Part shown: one piece after another, positions 9,750 through 19,727 of the stretch
Numbering within the stretch: position 1 is the stretch's first letter
Layout: the number at the start of each line of letters is the position of its first letter
From: Gemella cuniculi DSM 15828
GTDB taxonomy: Bacteria > Bacillota > Bacilli > Staphylococcales > Gemellaceae
Direction: 5' to 3'
Assembly (NCBI RefSeq): GCF_000425665.1
Contig: NZ_AUDW01000022.1
Span: 1-50,493 of the forward strand
DNA: 50,493 bases
Translations under genes and position numbers: made by a program
Notes under the pieces: model-generated
Database searches by the model: none
What the model saw: only the letters and a program-made list of their open reading frames with translations
What the model was told of the DNA's origin: nothing

Positions 9750-11387
9750 TTACATTTTTTCTGGAGCCGACACTCCAATTAATTCTAACGCATTTTTTAT
9801 TGTTATCCTTACTGCTGTTACTAATGACAAATAACTTTGTGTTTGTTCTATATTTTCTGTTATAACTTTATTATTATTATAAAACTTATGGAATGAACTT
9901 GCTAAAGACTGTAAATAATTACAAATTCTGTGTGGTTCATAATTTGTTGCAGCTTGTGCAACTATTTCAGGATAGTAGGCTAAATCTTTTAATAATTCTA
10001 CTGAATATTGATCTGTTAACAATTCGTAGTTACATTTTTCAAAATCAAAATTCCTTTGTTCTTCAGCTTGTCGTAATATTGAACAAATTCGTGCATGAGC
10101 ATATTGCACATAGTACAATGGATTGTCACTTGATTGCTCTTTTGCTACTGCAAAATCAAAATCTAAATGACTATCTGCACTCCTCATTACTAGGAAATAC
10201 CTAGCTGCGTCTGCTCCTACTTCATCTATCAAATCACGAAGAGTTATAGCTTTCCCTGTTCTCTTACTCATTTTTACGACTTCTCCATTATTTAAAAGTT
10301 GCACCATCTGCATTATTAACGCTTCTAATTGATCAGCTTTATATCCCATCGCAACAACACTAGCTTTTAGCCTTGCCACATACCCATGATGATCAGCACC
10401 TAATACATCTATTAAAAGATCGAAACCACGATCTAATTTATTTTTGTGATACGCAACATCGCTAGTTAAATAAGTTAATGAACCATCAGCTTTTATTAAA
10501 ACTCTATCTTTATCATCATTAGTTCCCAGAGCTGTTGTTTGCAACCAAAGTGCACCATCTTTTTCATAAACATAACCTTGTGCTTTAAGTGAAGCCAGTG
10601 CTTTATCAACCGAACCATCTTGGTACAATGATTTTTCACTAAAATAAACATCATACTCTACACCAAAATCACCAAGATCTTTTTTAATGTTATTCATTTC
10701 ATATTTTATTGCATACTCACGAATAAAACTATCCAAATCTTCTTTCTTTAGTAAAGAATCTCCAAATTCATCTTTCAATTTCTGACCTAAAATTTTTATA
10801 TCCTCGCCATGATAAGCATCTTCAGGGAGTTTAGCTTCCAATCCTAACGCTTGTTTATAGCGAACTATAGCTGATATTACCAAATTATTAATTTGATTTC
10901 CTGCATCATTTATATAATATTCACGTGAAATATCATACCCAGACTTTTTCATAATTCTAGCTAAAGAATCTGAATATGCAGCGTTTCTTGCGTGCCCAAC
11001 ATGAAGCGTTCCAGTAGGATTAGCTGAAACATACTCTAAAAGAACCTTCTTACTTTTTCCTACGTTATTTTCTCCATAGTTATCTTTTTCTTTCAATATT
11101 TTTGAAATTATACCTCCAAGGCTTGATTTTTTAACATAAAAGTTTATAAATCCAGGTCCTGCTATTTCTATCTTTTCCACAGAATCGTCTTTTTCAATCT
11201 TACTTACTATTTCTTCTGCTATAATCTTAGGATTTTTTCTCAAAACTTTTGTGAGTTGCATGGCTACATTAGAAGAAAAATCACCATTTTCCGTATTTTT
11301 TGGAGTTTCTACATAAATATCGACTCCTTTAATTTCTAATTTTAATAAAGAATTCTCTAATAATTCTATTATTTTAGTTTTCACCAA
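9750..11387 (-). CDS. argS: Arginine--tRNA ligase (ArgRS)
   Basis: Class I synthetase, 545 residues. An N-terminal Arg-tRNA-synthetase additional domain (1-90) contains ENGDFSSNVAMQL. The HIGH-type motif is HVGHARNAA (129-137), the KMSKR motif is VVKMSKRTGKAITL near residue 370, and a DALR anticodon-binding domain lies at the C-terminus (YAHARICSILRQ onward). It lies between a DUF1934 gene and rpoE, a gene order shared with Bacillus and staphylococci, and is probably cotranscribed with them. Start ATG follows AAGGAGGGTATCTTTGGTGAAA; an in-frame GTG alternative is possible. Confidence 0.96.
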   Translation of the reverse strand: MVKTKIIELLENSLLKLEIKGVDIYVETPKNTENGDFSSNVAMQLTKVLRKNPKIIAEEIVSKIEKDDSVEKIEIAGPGFINFYVKKSSLGGIISKILKEKDNYGENNVGKSKKVLLEYVSANPTGTLHVGHARNAAYSDSLARIMKKSGYDISREYYINDAGNQINNLVISAIVRYKQALGLEAKLPEDAYHGEDIKILGQKLKDEFGDSLLKKEDLDSFIREYAIKYEMNNIKKDLGDFGVEYDVYFSEKSLYQDGSVDKALASLKAQGYVYEKDGALWLQTTALGTNDDKDRVLIKADGSLTYLTSDVAYHKNKLDRGFDLLIDVLGADHHGYVARLKASVVAMGYKADQLEALIMQMVQLLNNGEVVKMSKRTGKAITLRDLIDEVGADAARYFLVMRSADSHLDFDFAVAKEQSSDNPLYYVQYAHARICSILRQAEEQRNFDFEKCNYELLTDQYSVELLKDLAYYPEIVAQAATNYEPHRICNYLQSLASSFHKFYNNNKVITENIEQTQSYLSLVTAVRITIKNALELIGVSAPEKM

Positions 11388-11412
11388 AGATACCCTCCTT
11401 ATTTTATAATTC

Positions 11413-11790
11413 TTAATTTTTTTGCACTAATATCTTCAATTTATTTTGTTGTTTATTTTTTTCATCTAAAAATATATTATAGATAACTTCATACATCACT
11501 AGATTATTTCTAGCCATTTTCTTAAACTTAACTAGTTGCGTCTCTATTTTTATATTTCCATAAAATGTACTATAATCACTAACTTTTCTAATATATTTAA
11601 TGTGTGTTTTTAAGTTATCTTTCTCTATACTAACACTTTCTTTTATTTTGTCAATAAAAATATTTATTTTTTTTCCATTTTTATCATTATACTCAATTAT
11701 TTCTTGTGTTGCTTTTTCTTGATAATTCCCAAAGTGAACTTCTTCTGCTATTTTTTCATTATCTACATATGTTATAATTTTTATTTTCAT
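11413..11790 (-). CDS. DUF1934 family protein (YwiB-like)
   Basis: 125-residue soluble protein predicted to be mostly beta-strand. Its length, composition and position directly before argS match the YwiB/DUF1934 family, a calycin-like barrel of unknown function that neighbours argS in many Firmicutes. No catalytic motif is visible. It starts 3 bp after the ABC-F gene stop, so it belongs to the ABC-F/DUF1934/argS/rpoE cluster. Confidence 0.7.
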   Translation of the reverse strand: MKIKIITYVDNEKIAEEVHFGNYQEKATQEIIEYNDKNGKKINIFIDKIKESVSIEKDNLKTHIKYIRKVSDYSTFYGNIKIETQLVKFKKMARNNLVMYEVIYNIFLDEKNKQQNKLKILVQKN

Positions 11791-11793
11791 AAT

Positions 11794-13710
11794 TTATTGT
11801 AAACTCTCTAGCTCTTCTTCTATTTCTAACCATAGATTATTTAAATTTTCTAATTCTTGATTTAGATTACTTAATCTTTCTTGAAATTTTTGTGTTTTTT
11901 CGGCATCAGTGTAAATTTCTTCTTTTATCAATTCATTATTTATATTGAAAATATTTTGTTCCAATTCATCTATCTTTTGAATTAAATTATCTCTCGTTCT
12001 CTCAAGTTTTCTAACGCGTTTCTTTTCTTCTTTTCCCAATATATAATTATTTACTTCCTTTAATTCAGTAAATTCATCTTTTTTTGCTTTTAGTTGTTCG
12101 ACTATCTTTTCTTGCTCCCTTTTTTCTAGATAATAATCATAATTACCCAAATAAATACTATATCCTTCCTCTGTTATATCCAATACTTTATTTGCTATTT
12201 TATTTATAAAATATCTATCATGACTTACAAATAAAATCGTACCTTCATAATTTTCTAAAGCCTTTTCTAATACTTGCTTACTGGTTATATCAAGGTGATT
12301 GGTAGGTTCATCTAGTATTAAAAGATTATTTTTTTCCAACATCAATTTAGCAAGTTGCAATCTTGCCTTTTCTCCCCCTGATAAATCCCTTACTATCTTT
12401 AACACATCATCCCCTCTAAATAAAAACCGTCCTAAAACTGTTCTCACTTCCGCTTCTTTCATGGTAGAGTATTCATCCCACAACTCATTTAAAATGGTTT
12501 TGGAAGACTCAAACTCTGCTTGTTTCTGATCATAGTATCCCACCGATACTTTACTTCCATACTGGATATTTCCGCTAATCTTATGATGTTTTCTAGCAAC
12601 TGTTTTTATAAGTGTTGACTTCCCTATACCATTTTTCCCAACTACTGCAACTCTATCTCCTTTATAAATAGAAAAATTGTATTTGCTACCTATCCTTTTA
12701 TCGTTATAACCTACTTCAAGATCATCTGTTATTAAAACATCCCGTCCACTCTGCTCTTTTATTCTAAACTCTATATTAGCCGCTTTATCATCTTTTTTCG
12801 GATTATCAATTAACTCCATTTTATCTAAAACTTTTTGTCTACTTTTTGCCATTTTGCTAGTTGAGGCTCTTGCTATATTTTTTTGAACAAAATTTTCAAG
12901 TCGTCTTACATCTTTCTGTTGGCTATTATATTCTTTTAATTGTTTTGCATAATCTTCTTCATATTGACGTAAAAAATTAGAATAATTACCTACATATTTC
13001 TTTAATTTACCAAACTCTAAGTTATAAACAATATTGACTACTTTATCTAAAAAGTACCTATCATGACTTACTATAATAATAGCTCCGTTATACGAACTTA
13101 AATAATTTTCAAGCCAAGCTACATTCTCCATATCTAAATGGTTAGTAGGTTCATCTAGTATTAGCACATCTGGCTCACTTAGAAGAAGCTTTGCCATGGA
13201 TAGTCTAGTTTTTTCACCACCTGAAAAAGTACTTATTTTCTTATCAAAAACATCTTTCTTAAAATCTAATCCATATAAAACACCCTCTATTTTACTCTTG
13301 TAATGATAATCTTTATGCGTAAAAACCTGATTTTGTAATCTATCATATCTATCCAACAAACCAGAATCATTTTCTATATTTTCTGCTGTTAATTCATACG
13401 ACAATTTCTGCAAGTTATCTTCTAGACTGGTAATTTCTTCGAAACAAGTTATCATTTCCTCATAAATGGACAAATCTTCTCTAACTATAAATTCTTGTGA
13501 AAGATAGCCGATAGTGGTATTTTTAGAAATCATTCTTTCTCCACTATCGAAACTAAGTAATCCTGCTATTATTTTCAACAAAGTACTTTTCCCAGCACCA
13601 TTTCTTCCAACAATTGCAACTCTATCTTTATCATTTATTTCCATTTTAACATTAGAAAAAATTTTGTTAACAACAAAATTCTTCGTGATATTATTTAATT
13701 GAATTAACAC
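11794..13710 (-). CDS. ABC-F ATPase (YdiF/Uup-like translation factor)
   Basis: 638 residues, with two ABC domains and no membrane segments. Walker A of domain 1 is GRNGAGKST (36-44) and that of domain 2 is GKNGIGKST (near 357). Signatures FSGGEKTRL and LSGGEKARL are each followed by LILDEPTNHLD, the hallmark of the ABC-F family, which acts on ribosomes and not in transport. The interdomain linker contains RASTSKMAKSRQK, and a C-terminal charged coiled coil (about 540-638) resembles the YdiF/Uup type. Antibiotic-resistance function cannot be read from sequence; a housekeeping paralogue is more likely. Confidence 0.92.
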   Translation of the reverse strand: MLIQLNNITKNFVVNKIFSNVKMEINDKDRVAIVGRNGAGKSTLLKIIAGLLSFDSGERMISKNTTIGYLSQEFIVREDLSIYEEMITCFEEITSLEDNLQKLSYELTAENIENDSGLLDRYDRLQNQVFTHKDYHYKSKIEGVLYGLDFKKDVFDKKISTFSGGEKTRLSMAKLLLSEPDVLILDEPTNHLDMENVAWLENYLSSYNGAIIIVSHDRYFLDKVVNIVYNLEFGKLKKYVGNYSNFLRQYEEDYAKQLKEYNSQQKDVRRLENFVQKNIARASTSKMAKSRQKVLDKMELIDNPKKDDKAANIEFRIKEQSGRDVLITDDLEVGYNDKRIGSKYNFSIYKGDRVAVVGKNGIGKSTLIKTVARKHHKISGNIQYGSKVSVGYYDQKQAEFESSKTILNELWDEYSTMKEAEVRTVLGRFLFRGDDVLKIVRDLSGGEKARLQLAKLMLEKNNLLILDEPTNHLDITSKQVLEKALENYEGTILFVSHDRYFINKIANKVLDITEEGYSIYLGNYDYYLEKREQEKIVEQLKAKKDEFTELKEVNNYILGKEEKKRVRKLERTRDNLIQKIDELEQNIFNINNELIKEEIYTDAEKTQKFQERLSNLNQELENLNNLWLEIEEELESLQ

Positions 13711-14129
13711 ACTACCTCTCCTTTCAAATTTATTTTTTTACTACATGTGATATTTAACTAAAATATTATACCATAAACTTTTGACTAGCGCTATTATTCT
13801 AATAGTTTTTTATATATTTAAACTAAAAACTTAATGCACGTTATCTAGTTGATATTTATTATCATTTATGACGGATGTTTTTATTTGTTTTTTTATATTT
13901 TTAATTATAATTTTTATAAGATTTTCTTTTTTATTCTATCTGTCTTTTTATTTTTAAATTAATATTCTTTATTTTTTCTTTTTTATTTATAAAAAAATAT
14001 TTTTTAATAAATAATATATAATTAAATATTTTTTTTCATATACAATTTATTTCCCAAAATCTCTATTGTTGTTATTTTTGATAAATGTTATAATACAAAT
14101 ATAAAGTAATTTTATAGGAGGATTTCTTA
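13711..14129. other. Intergenic region between divergent genes
   Basis: No gene is seen. For the minus-strand ABC-F gene there is an extended -10 (TGGTATAAT; TATAAT at 13765-13770) with a poor -35. The plus-strand promoter of the lipoprotein gene is annotated separately. The middle (13800-14040) is almost pure A/T. Confidence 0.6.
14066..14094 (+). promoter_or_regulatory. Promoter of the YdjY-like lipoprotein gene
   Basis: TTGTTG (14066-14071), 17 bp, TATAAT (14089-14094) with an extended TGT before the -10. RBS TAGGAGGATTTCTTA precedes the ATG at 14130. Confidence 0.8.
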
Positions 14130-14804
14130 ATGAAACTGAAAAAAATATTATCCGTTCTTATAGCTGCAGGACTTTTAACAACTGCTGCTGGATGTAGTAG
14201 CAAATCTAATTCTACTACACAAAATCAACCTGCCGATTTTGTAGCTGGAGTATCTCTAGACAAGCCGATTAAAGTTGATAAAGAGGCTGGCACTGTGACT
14301 GTGCTTACAAAAATTAACGGAAAATACTTCAATGAATCTACTAGACATAATTCTGTGGAGCAAAGTGGAACCAATGGTGCTAAATCAGTTTTCACAGCTT
14401 ATGCTAAACCAGAGGAATTTTACAATGCTCTTATTGAAATAGGTGCAAAACCTGGAGAAAATATGAATCCTAATAATGCAACTACTACTCATGTTGAAGG
14501 AAGCCCTATTAAAGTAGAAGTTACCTGGAATGGTGCTGAAAAAAAATATGATATTAATGAAGTAGTAAAAGACAGCAATGGTAAACAAATTGATTTTCGT
14601 TTTGGAGGAAATTTACAACGTGCCATCGAGAAAAATACTGGTTGCCTATCTTGCTTTGACAGTTGCCCAGTTGGAATTATTTCCAATACAACTTATACCT
14701 ATGGTGCAGTAGAAACTCGTAAAGAAGTTAAGTTTACAGGTAATGAACAAGTTCTACCTGAGGATGGAACTTATGCTGCAACTATTTATAGCATTAAAAA
14801 ATAA
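14130..14804 (+). CDS. YdjY-like lipoprotein
   Basis: 224 residues. A lipoprotein signal peptide with lipobox TAAGC puts the acylated Cys at position 22, so the protein sits on the outer face of the membrane. The remainder resembles the YdjY domain, including a Cys cluster CLSCFDSCP near 183-191 like an incomplete 4Fe-4S motif. In E. coli the ydjY lipoprotein gene lies between two TVP38/DedA-like genes (ydjX, ydjZ); here it directly precedes one, which supports the assignment. Function is unknown. Whether the three Cys bind a metal cannot be judged from sequence. Confidence 0.75.
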   Translation: MKLKKILSVLIAAGLLTTAAGCSSKSNSTTQNQPADFVAGVSLDKPIKVDKEAGTVTVLTKINGKYFNESTRHNSVEQSGTNGAKSVFTAYAKPEEFYNALIEIGAKPGENMNPNNATTTHVEGSPIKVEVTWNGAEKKYDINEVVKDSNGKQIDFRFGGNLQRAIEKNTGCLSCFDSCPVGIISNTTYTYGAVETRKEVKFTGNEQVLPEDGTYAATIYSIKK

Positions 14805-14810
14805 ATTTCA

Positions 14811-14844
14811 AATATCGGGGTTTCATTTTTGTCACCCCGATATT
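14811..14844 (+). other. Intercistronic stem-loop
   Basis: A perfect 11-bp stem (14811-14821 with 14834-14844) has a T-rich loop but no T run after it, so it is a poor terminator. It may protect or process the mRNA between the lipoprotein and the downstream membrane-protein gene. Confidence 0.5.
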
Positions 14845-14873
14845 ATAACTAAATTAATGATTGGAGAGATTTA

Positions 14874-16061
14874 ATGCAACGTTTAAGACTATTATTTTAT
14901 TTTACAAGTGTTGGAGTAGCTATAGGTTACTTCTTTGCATTCTTGCTATTCTTTTTTGTTCAATTTGAAATGCTTGCGGATCAGAGCTTAGTACTTTTTG
15001 TTTGGACAATTTATGGGATTATGACAGGATTATATTTCAAGAGAATTAATAGAAAATACACTTTCTTTATTATAGAAGCAATAATTATAACTCTTGCTGT
15101 TATTTCTGGAAAAACTACTACCCTTCTTTATATAGCAAGAGAAGTTCTTCATGCTGGCTCTCTTAGCCAAATAAAAGTACCATTTCTTATTGGTGTAGTT
15201 GTGGTTAACTTAATTAACATCTATATTATTGCTACACTTCCTAAGTATCAAAAAGTTTATACTAAAGAAGAACGTAAAGCTCTTAAAGAAAAAGAAGTTA
15301 AACTAAGCGACCTACGTGAAGTCAATCCTGAAGAAGAAAAAAGAGAAAAGGTTCAGCGTAAAACAGCTCGTTACATTACTATAATCTGCTTTGCTGTTTT
15401 CTTTGCTTTCTATTTTACCGTTCCTAGTTTTAAAGAGGGCATTAATACGGCATTTGCTACTTTATCACAATTTGATACTAACGCAGTTATCGAATATTTA
15501 CGTAGTTGGGGAGCATGGGCTGCTGTTGTATCTGGTGTTCTTATGGTGCTTCAGTCAATCGCTGCACCTATACCAGCATTCTTAATTACCCTATCTAACG
15601 CCGCTATTTTCGGTTGGGTGATTGGAGCTGCACTTTCATGGTCTACAGCCATGATTGGGGCTGCTGTATGCTTCTATATTGCACGCGGACTTGGTCGTGA
15701 TGTAGTAGAAAAACTTACAAGTAAAGGAGCTATGGCTAGTATCGATGTATTCTTCGAACGTTATGGAGATAAAGCTATTCTTATTTGTCGTCTGTTACCA
15801 TTCGTATCATTTGACTTTGTAAGTTATGCTGCTGGTCTTACTAACATGGGATTCTGGAGATTCTTCATCGCAACAGGTATTGGACAACTTCCTGCTACCA
15901 TCGTTTACTCTTATGTAGGTGGTACATTATCGGGTGGTGCACGTAACTTATTTATTGGTCTAATGTGTCTGTTTGCATTATCAATAGTCATAGGTATTAT
16001 GAAACGTGTTTATACTGATAAACATAAAAAAGAAGAAGAACTTAAAGCAACGAAAAATTAG
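14874..16061 (+). CDS. TVP38/TMEM64 (DedA-like, VTT domain) membrane protein
   Basis: 395 residues. The N-terminal 130 residues contain about four hydrophobic helices, followed by a charged cytoplasmic stretch (about 135-165). A VTT domain follows (about 165-380) with the typical PIPAFLITLSNAAIFGWVIG, GAAVCFYIARGLGR, and RLLPFVSFDFVSYAAGLTNM then FWRFFIATGIGQLPAT. VTT proteins are linked to lipid scrambling and membrane homeostasis. The extra N-terminal membrane block is longer than in the usual 200-230-residue family members. It is 70 bp after the YdjY-like lipoprotein and probably cotranscribed. RBS TTGGAGAGATTTA. Confidence 0.88.
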   Translation: MQRLRLLFYFTSVGVAIGYFFAFLLFFFVQFEMLADQSLVLFVWTIYGIMTGLYFKRINRKYTFFIIEAIIITLAVISGKTTTLLYIAREVLHAGSLSQIKVPFLIGVVVVNLINIYIIATLPKYQKVYTKEERKALKEKEVKLSDLREVNPEEEKREKVQRKTARYITIICFAVFFAFYFTVPSFKEGINTAFATLSQFDTNAVIEYLRSWGAWAAVVSGVLMVLQSIAAPIPAFLITLSNAAIFGWVIGAALSWSTAMIGAAVCFYIARGLGRDVVEKLTSKGAMASIDVFFERYGDKAILICRLLPFVSFDFVSYAAGLTNMGFWRFFIATGIGQLPATIVYSYVGGTLSGGARNLFIGLMCLFALSIVIGIMKRVYTDKHKKEEELKATKN

Positions 16062-16063
16062 AA

Positions 16064-16097
16064 AAATAAACGTGGTCTTAAATGAACCACGTTTATT
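16064..16097 (+). terminator. Terminator after the TVP38 gene
   Basis: A 13-bp stem (16064-16076 with 16085-16097) directly after the stop codon is followed by a modest T-rich tail. Because the facing gene ends at 16187, it may act in both directions. Confidence 0.75.
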
Positions 16098-16186
16098 TCT
16101 TATCCTGTACATCTTAAAGCTCCAAAACTATTTTTTTCTTTCGAATATTTTTTCACCTTATCTAATTTTTATTTTTGTTATATCTC

Positions 16187-18796
16187 CTATTCTATTGCTT
16201 TGAGAGATTCTACCATATTAACTTTTCTTAATCTTCTGTGCATTATGGCCACCACAAATATTATTATTAATAATGTTACTCCAGTTGATAATGCATATAC
16301 TGCTATAGGAACCCTACTATTAAACATCATCGTTCTACTTGCTAATTCTAATATTATTTTCAAATACAATTTGTATGCTATATAGTTACCGACAATAATA
16401 CCTATCATACTTAAATAAAATATTTCTCTGAATATATAAATTGTTACTTCGCGAGGATAAAAACCAAGAACTTTAATAGTCGACAATTCTCTTTGACGTT
16501 CTGACACATTGACATTTATCAGATTATAAAGTACTACAAGTGCTAGTGCTAGTGAACATAAGACCATAACAATAACTATAATATCTATACCTTCAATAGA
16601 ATTGTCAAGATTTTCTTGAATTTTTGAATTGTCGCTCACATTCACCACATGGGGATTGTCTTGAAGTTTACTTGCCATTTTTTCTACTTCATCTGGATTA
16701 TTCATTTTTATTACAAAGCTATTGTCTGAGTACGTTTTATTAAATACTTTAGAAAAGTATTCTCTATCCATATATAAAATATTACCAAAGTAATTTTTAT
16801 TAATAGCACCTATCTTCAACGTATATTCTTTTTCATTTATAATAACCTTAAAATCATCACCAACCGACAAATTATGCAAATAAGCTAGTTTTTCATTTAT
16901 TACAATCGAATTTTTAGGTAGCTCTATGCTACTTCTGTTATCCATTAATGTTATATAATCCCTATAGTTATCCCGATTCAAGGTAACTAATTGTGCTGTA
17001 TCTAATATTTCATGATTTTTCTCTACTGTAGCTTTTTGTACATTTACTTTAGTAAAATTTTCTACATTGGAAGTAGCTTCTATTTCTTTAGTTATTTTAT
17101 CTACATCCTCTTTTCCTACGTAAGAGTTATATGTTGCCAAAATATCAATCTTATTAATTGTCTTGAATTGCTCATTTGAAATATCTACAACCCCAAAACG
17201 GATAGCAAATCCAATAAACATTAATGTCAAACATCCCATAACTCCAAATACAGTCATAAACATACGAATCTTATAACGAAAAATATTTCTAAAAGTTACT
17301 TTCCTTAAAAAAGATAATTTCTTCCAGATAAAACCTATATTTTCTAAGAAAATTCGACTACCACTACTAGGAGCTTTAGGTCTCAATAGATATGCACTTC
17401 TTTCTTTTAGATTTTTTCGAAGGGGAATAAATACTGCTATCAGTATACACAAAATAGATATTAAAAATGCTAAAGTAATTATGTGTAGGCTATAAACTAC
17501 AAAAGGTTTTTTCAACGTATAAAATCTTGCGTATGAATCATATATTATTGGAACAATAACTAAATAACCTGCAATAATACCTAGGATAGTTCCTATTATA
17601 GTTGATATTCCTCCATAAATATAATATTTTTTAAAAATCTCTCTATTCAAATAACCTAGCGCTTTATAAGTACCTATATTAGTTCTATTTTCATCTATCA
17701 TACGCGTTAATGTTGTTAACGATACTAAAATAGATACTGAAAATAAAAATATTGAAAAAACATTTGCTAAAAATGACAAACTATTTGCAGAATCAATAAA
17801 TTGAGCATAGTGGATTAACCCTCTTATATTTTCTACATTAAACCTGGGATAATTAGTTTCTTCAAAAGCTCTTTTAGAAACTTCCAATTGTTTTTTATTA
17901 TCCTCTAGTTGTTTTTGTGCTTCTCTTAATTTTAAACTTTGCTCGGTATATTTTTCTATGTCAATATTTTTCAAGAATTCTAGTTGTTCTAAATTAGATT
18001 TTAATTCTTTTTCGATAGAAAATAATCTTTTTTCATTTTCTGAAATTTTTTGTGATGTTATAGATTTATAGTTTTTCTCGTCAACTAATTTTCTTTCTTC
18101 TAATATATTTATAATCTTATCACGATTTTTATTTACTTTTTCTATATAATTCTTATCGCTATATTTATATGGTATACCTTTTAATTTTATATTAACTCCT
18201 GTCATACTATCAAATTGGAAATTTTCTCTATTTACATAGCCAAAATAACTATTATTCGTAGGATTATTATTAGATACCTCAATATGATCAGCTCCATAAA
18301 CATATCCTACAACTTTATATGAATAATTCTTTAATTTCTTTTCTTCACTTTTATCGTCCATCAATTTTATAGTATCACCAATTTTATAAAATTTTTCCAA
18401 TGAATCTACTACAGCAATCTCATTATTATTAGTTGGCAATTTCCCTTTAACTAGCTTTGGTGTTGCTAATTCTTTTGGTAATGTTTCTATATCGATACTA
18501 TTCGTACTATTTTCCAATTTATAATTTTTTTTATAATATATTTCTAATTTATCGATATTATCTAACTTTCTTATTTCATTAATATCTCCATCATTGATTC
18601 CAAAATCATTAGTTACTCTCAAATCATATATATTATGCTGTTCTAATGTTTTATTATAGGTATTTATCATTGCTGGTGTTGTTTCTTTAAGCCCTACAAA
18701 AACAAAAACACCCAAAAAAATTATAGTCATAATTGATAAAAATTTAGATTTTGTTTTTGATATCTCTCTTATTATATCTTTATTCAATGCTTTCAT
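16187..18796 (-). CDS. ABC transporter permease with two FtsX domains
   Basis: About 869 residues. An N-terminal membrane helix (FLSIMTIIFLGVFVFVGL) leads into a large extracellular domain that includes a coiled coil near 245-320. An FtsX permease domain with three helices lies around 340-470, a second helix and extracellular domain around 510-740, and a second FtsX domain covers the C-terminus (NLINVNVSERQRELSTIKVL is the typical cytoplasmic loop). With the adjacent ATPase it forms a MacB/LolD-class mechanotransmitting exporter; the substrate is unknown. I start at the ATG after the ATPase stop; a GTG 12 bp earlier overlaps the ATPase end. Confidence 0.88.
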   Translation of the reverse strand: MKALNKDIIREISKTKSKFLSIMTIIFLGVFVFVGLKETTPAMINTYNKTLEQHNIYDLRVTNDFGINDGDINEIRKLDNIDKLEIYYKKNYKLENSTNSIDIETLPKELATPKLVKGKLPTNNNEIAVVDSLEKFYKIGDTIKLMDDKSEEKKLKNYSYKVVGYVYGADHIEVSNNNPTNNSYFGYVNRENFQFDSMTGVNIKLKGIPYKYSDKNYIEKVNKNRDKIINILEERKLVDEKNYKSITSQKISENEKRLFSIEKELKSNLEQLEFLKNIDIEKYTEQSLKLREAQKQLEDNKKQLEVSKRAFEETNYPRFNVENIRGLIHYAQFIDSANSLSFLANVFSIFLFSVSILVSLTTLTRMIDENRTNIGTYKALGYLNREIFKKYYIYGGISTIIGTILGIIAGYLVIVPIIYDSYARFYTLKKPFVVYSLHIITLAFLISILCILIAVFIPLRKNLKERSAYLLRPKAPSSGSRIFLENIGFIWKKLSFLRKVTFRNIFRYKIRMFMTVFGVMGCLTLMFIGFAIRFGVVDISNEQFKTINKIDILATYNSYVGKEDVDKITKEIEATSNVENFTKVNVQKATVEKNHEILDTAQLVTLNRDNYRDYITLMDNRSSIELPKNSIVINEKLAYLHNLSVGDDFKVIINEKEYTLKIGAINKNYFGNILYMDREYFSKVFNKTYSDNSFVIKMNNPDEVEKMASKLQDNPHVVNVSDNSKIQENLDNSIEGIDIIVIVMVLCSLALALVVLYNLINVNVSERQRELSTIKVLGFYPREVTIYIFREIFYLSMIGIIVGNYIAYKLYLKIILELASRTMMFNSRVPIAVYALSTGVTLLIIIFVVAIMHRRLRKVNMVESLKAIE

Positions 18797-18801
18797 AATT
18801 T

Positions 18802-19503
18802 CTACCACTCTATTTCGTCTATGTTTTTTGGCATTTGATTAACAACAACATTCTTTACTTTTGCATCATAAATTTCTATTACTTTATCTGCTGTTTGTGC
18901 TATCGAACTATTATGAGTAATTACTATAACTGTTTTCTTCTCATTTTTGCAATATTCTTTTAAAATTTTTAGAATATGTTTTCCTGTTTTATAGTCTAGG
19001 GCTCCTGTAGGTTCATCACAAAGTAATATCTTAGGATTTTTAGCGATAGCACGAGCTATTGCTACACGTTGCTGTTCTCCTCCTGAAATTTGGCTTGGAA
19101 AATTATTAATTCTATTTTCCAGACCAACTAATTTTAGAATTTTTAGTGCATCTTTTGAATCTTTTACAATCTGATTTGCAAGTTCAACATTTTCTAAAAC
19201 AGTTAAGTTGGGTATTAAATTATAAAATTGAAAAACAAACCCAATATATTCTCTACGGTATGTAGTAAGTTCTTTCTCACTAAGGCCTACAATTTCTTTA
19301 TTAAATATTTTTATAGAACCACTAGTAGCATTATCCATTCCTCCAATTATATTTAGAAGCGTACTTTTACCTGCACCACTGGGTCCTAATATTACCACAA
19401 ATTCACCTTCATCAATTTCAAAATTGATTTTATCATTCGCTATAACCTTATTGTCTGATATTCCATATACTTTTACCAAATCTCTTACAATAATTTTATC
19501 CAT
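18802..19503 (-). CDS. ABC transporter ATPase (LolD/MacB class)
   Basis: 233 residues, one nucleotide-binding domain. Walker A is GPSGAGKST, with the Q-loop in [13 protein letters not shown], signature [14 protein letters not shown], Walker [13 protein letters not shown] and the switch His in VITHN. The DEPTGALD form and the FYNLIPNLT segment are typical of the LolD/MacB/FtsE class that pairs with FtsX-type permeases. The permease gene starts immediately downstream. The start is preceded by a purine repeat and not by a clear Shine-Dalgarno sequence. Confidence 0.92.
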   Translation of the reverse strand: MDKIIVRDLVKVYGISDNKVIANDKINFEIDEGEFVVILGPSGAGKSTLLNIIGGMDNATSGSIKIFNKEIVGLSEKELTTYRREYIGFVFQFYNLIPNLTVLENVELANQIVKDSKDALKILKLVGLENRINNFPSQISGGEQQRVAIARAIAKNPKILLCDEPTGALDYKTGKHILKILKEYCKNEKKTVIVITHNSSIAQTADKVIEIYDAKVKNVVVNQMPKNIDEIEW

Positions 19504-19512
19504 AATTATTCT

Positions 19513-19540
19513 CTTTTCTTTTTCTTTTTCTTTTTCTTTT
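19513..19540 (-). repeat. Short tandem CTTTTT repeat in the exporter leader
   Basis: About four tandem copies of CTTTTT (AAAAAG on the coding strand) lie between a TGATATAAT extended -10 (TATAAT at 19543-19548) and the ATPase ATG. The repeat occupies the region where the ribosome would bind. Confidence 0.7.
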
Positions 19541-19727
19541 ATATTATATCAAATATTCACAATACATTCACTAAAAAAACGCACCTTCATTTCATATAGA
19601 AACAAATCTCTTTACATCCTATTTTTTTAGTATTATAATAACATCGTCTAAATAATAAAAAAGTTTTTACAATACTTTTTTTATCTTATCAAAACTATAT
19701 AATTAAAATTATTAGAAAGGAGAATTT

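Noticed and set aside
11794-13710. ABC-F protein as an antibiotic-resistance factor
   Set aside because: The sequence and the setting beside argS and rpoE look like a housekeeping YdiF/Uup-type member; no resistance-specific feature can be read.
14811-14844. Strong stem-loop taken as a terminator
   Set aside because: No T run follows and the next gene lies 30 bp downstream on the same strand, so it is listed only as an intercistronic stem.
19513-19540. CTTTTT tandem repeat as a CRISPR-like array
   Set aside because: Units are six bases without spacers; no cas genes anywhere in the window.
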